From Pseudomonadota bacterium (GTDB taxonomy: Bacteria > Desulfobacterota > Desulfarculia > Desulfarculales > Desulfarculaceae), in NCBI GenBank assembly GCA_018819925.1, contig JAHJPG010000038.1:1-42909 (forward strand): a DNA stretch of 42,909 bases, read 5' to 3'. The translations under genes were made by a program, and so were the position numbers. Positions 42,840-42,909 of the stretch are shown here, one piece after another. The notes under the pieces were generated by a model. The model had not been told where the DNA came from, did no database searches, and worked only from the letters and a program-made list of their open reading frames with translations. Each line of letters opens with the position of its first letter. Position 1 is the stretch's first letter.

Positions 42840-42909
42840 TATCACCCCGGTCGGCGGCAGGCTAAGAGAGTCGCACCGCAATGACGAACAACGTAACAAG
42901 CCACAAAAA

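Overview
The window is GC-rich bacterial chromosome and is densely coding. The gene content suggests an anaerobic member of the Desulfobacterota (a deltaproteobacterial, possibly Desulfarculales-like lineage). It holds a corrinoid methyl-transfer system with its reductive activator, paired CoA-transferases, TRAP and Liv uptake systems, selenoproteins of the C-GCAxxG-C-C redox family, LarB, and a PEP-CTERM surface protein. The taxonomic placement is an inference from gene content, not from a marker-gene comparison.

Left part (1-13.85 kb). The 3' end of a corrinoid protein gene is followed by a strong terminator-like hairpin, then a 2Fe-2S/ASKHA corrinoid activator (RACE/DUF4445) and a CobW-type GTPase. 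Next is a sigma-54 enhancer-binding activator on the minus strand, divergent from a long catabolic cluster: two class III CoA-transferases, a TRAP transporter (DctP and fused DctQM), an alpha/beta hydrolase, and a class I CoA-transferase. A near-perfect -24/-12 promoter and TGTGGC/GCCACA dyads lie between activator and cluster. This looks like a regulated system for uptake and CoA activation of an organic acid whose identity cannot be read from the sequence. The second class III subunit lacks the catalytic Asp, which suggests a heteromeric enzyme.

Middle (13.85-28.4 kb). A gene-poor interval beside tRNA-Ala(GGC) carries the tail of a tyrosine recombinase, as expected for a decayed tRNA-targeted element. 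Then come an unrecognised 555-residue protein, moaA, a DUF1992 gene, a complete branched-chain amino-acid-type ABC operon (livM-livH-livK-livG-livF), an alpha/beta hydrolase, rsmE-prmA, larB-dtd-DUF1285, and a PEP-CTERM/DUF4114 exported protein.

Right part (28.4-42.9 kb). Here are a Na/Pi-cotransporter with a PhoU-like tail, a baeRF-type release-factor-like protein with a structured leader, and a YbaK deacylase. A minus-strand operon then holds a NYN nuclease and two tandem selenoproteins whose Sec codons (in-frame TGA at residue 20 in both) would be read as stops by ordinary gene callers. Further on are an alpha-glucan phosphorylase, a TIM-barrel protein resembling cobamide phosphodiesterase CbiR, a DUF3795 protein, a Gdx/SugE-type SMR exporter, and a DUF2975-HTH pair. 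The last 2 kb are AT-richer accessory DNA: a DUF4238 gene, a remnant of a molybdenum hydroxylase gene next to a dispersed repeat, and a tandem pair of small membrane proteins.

The most interesting points are the hidden tandem selenoproteins with near-identical bSECIS hairpins, the sigma-54 controlled CoA-transferase/TRAP cluster, and strong hairpins placed directly after three genes whose products are probably needed in excess (corrinoid protein, DctP, LivK).
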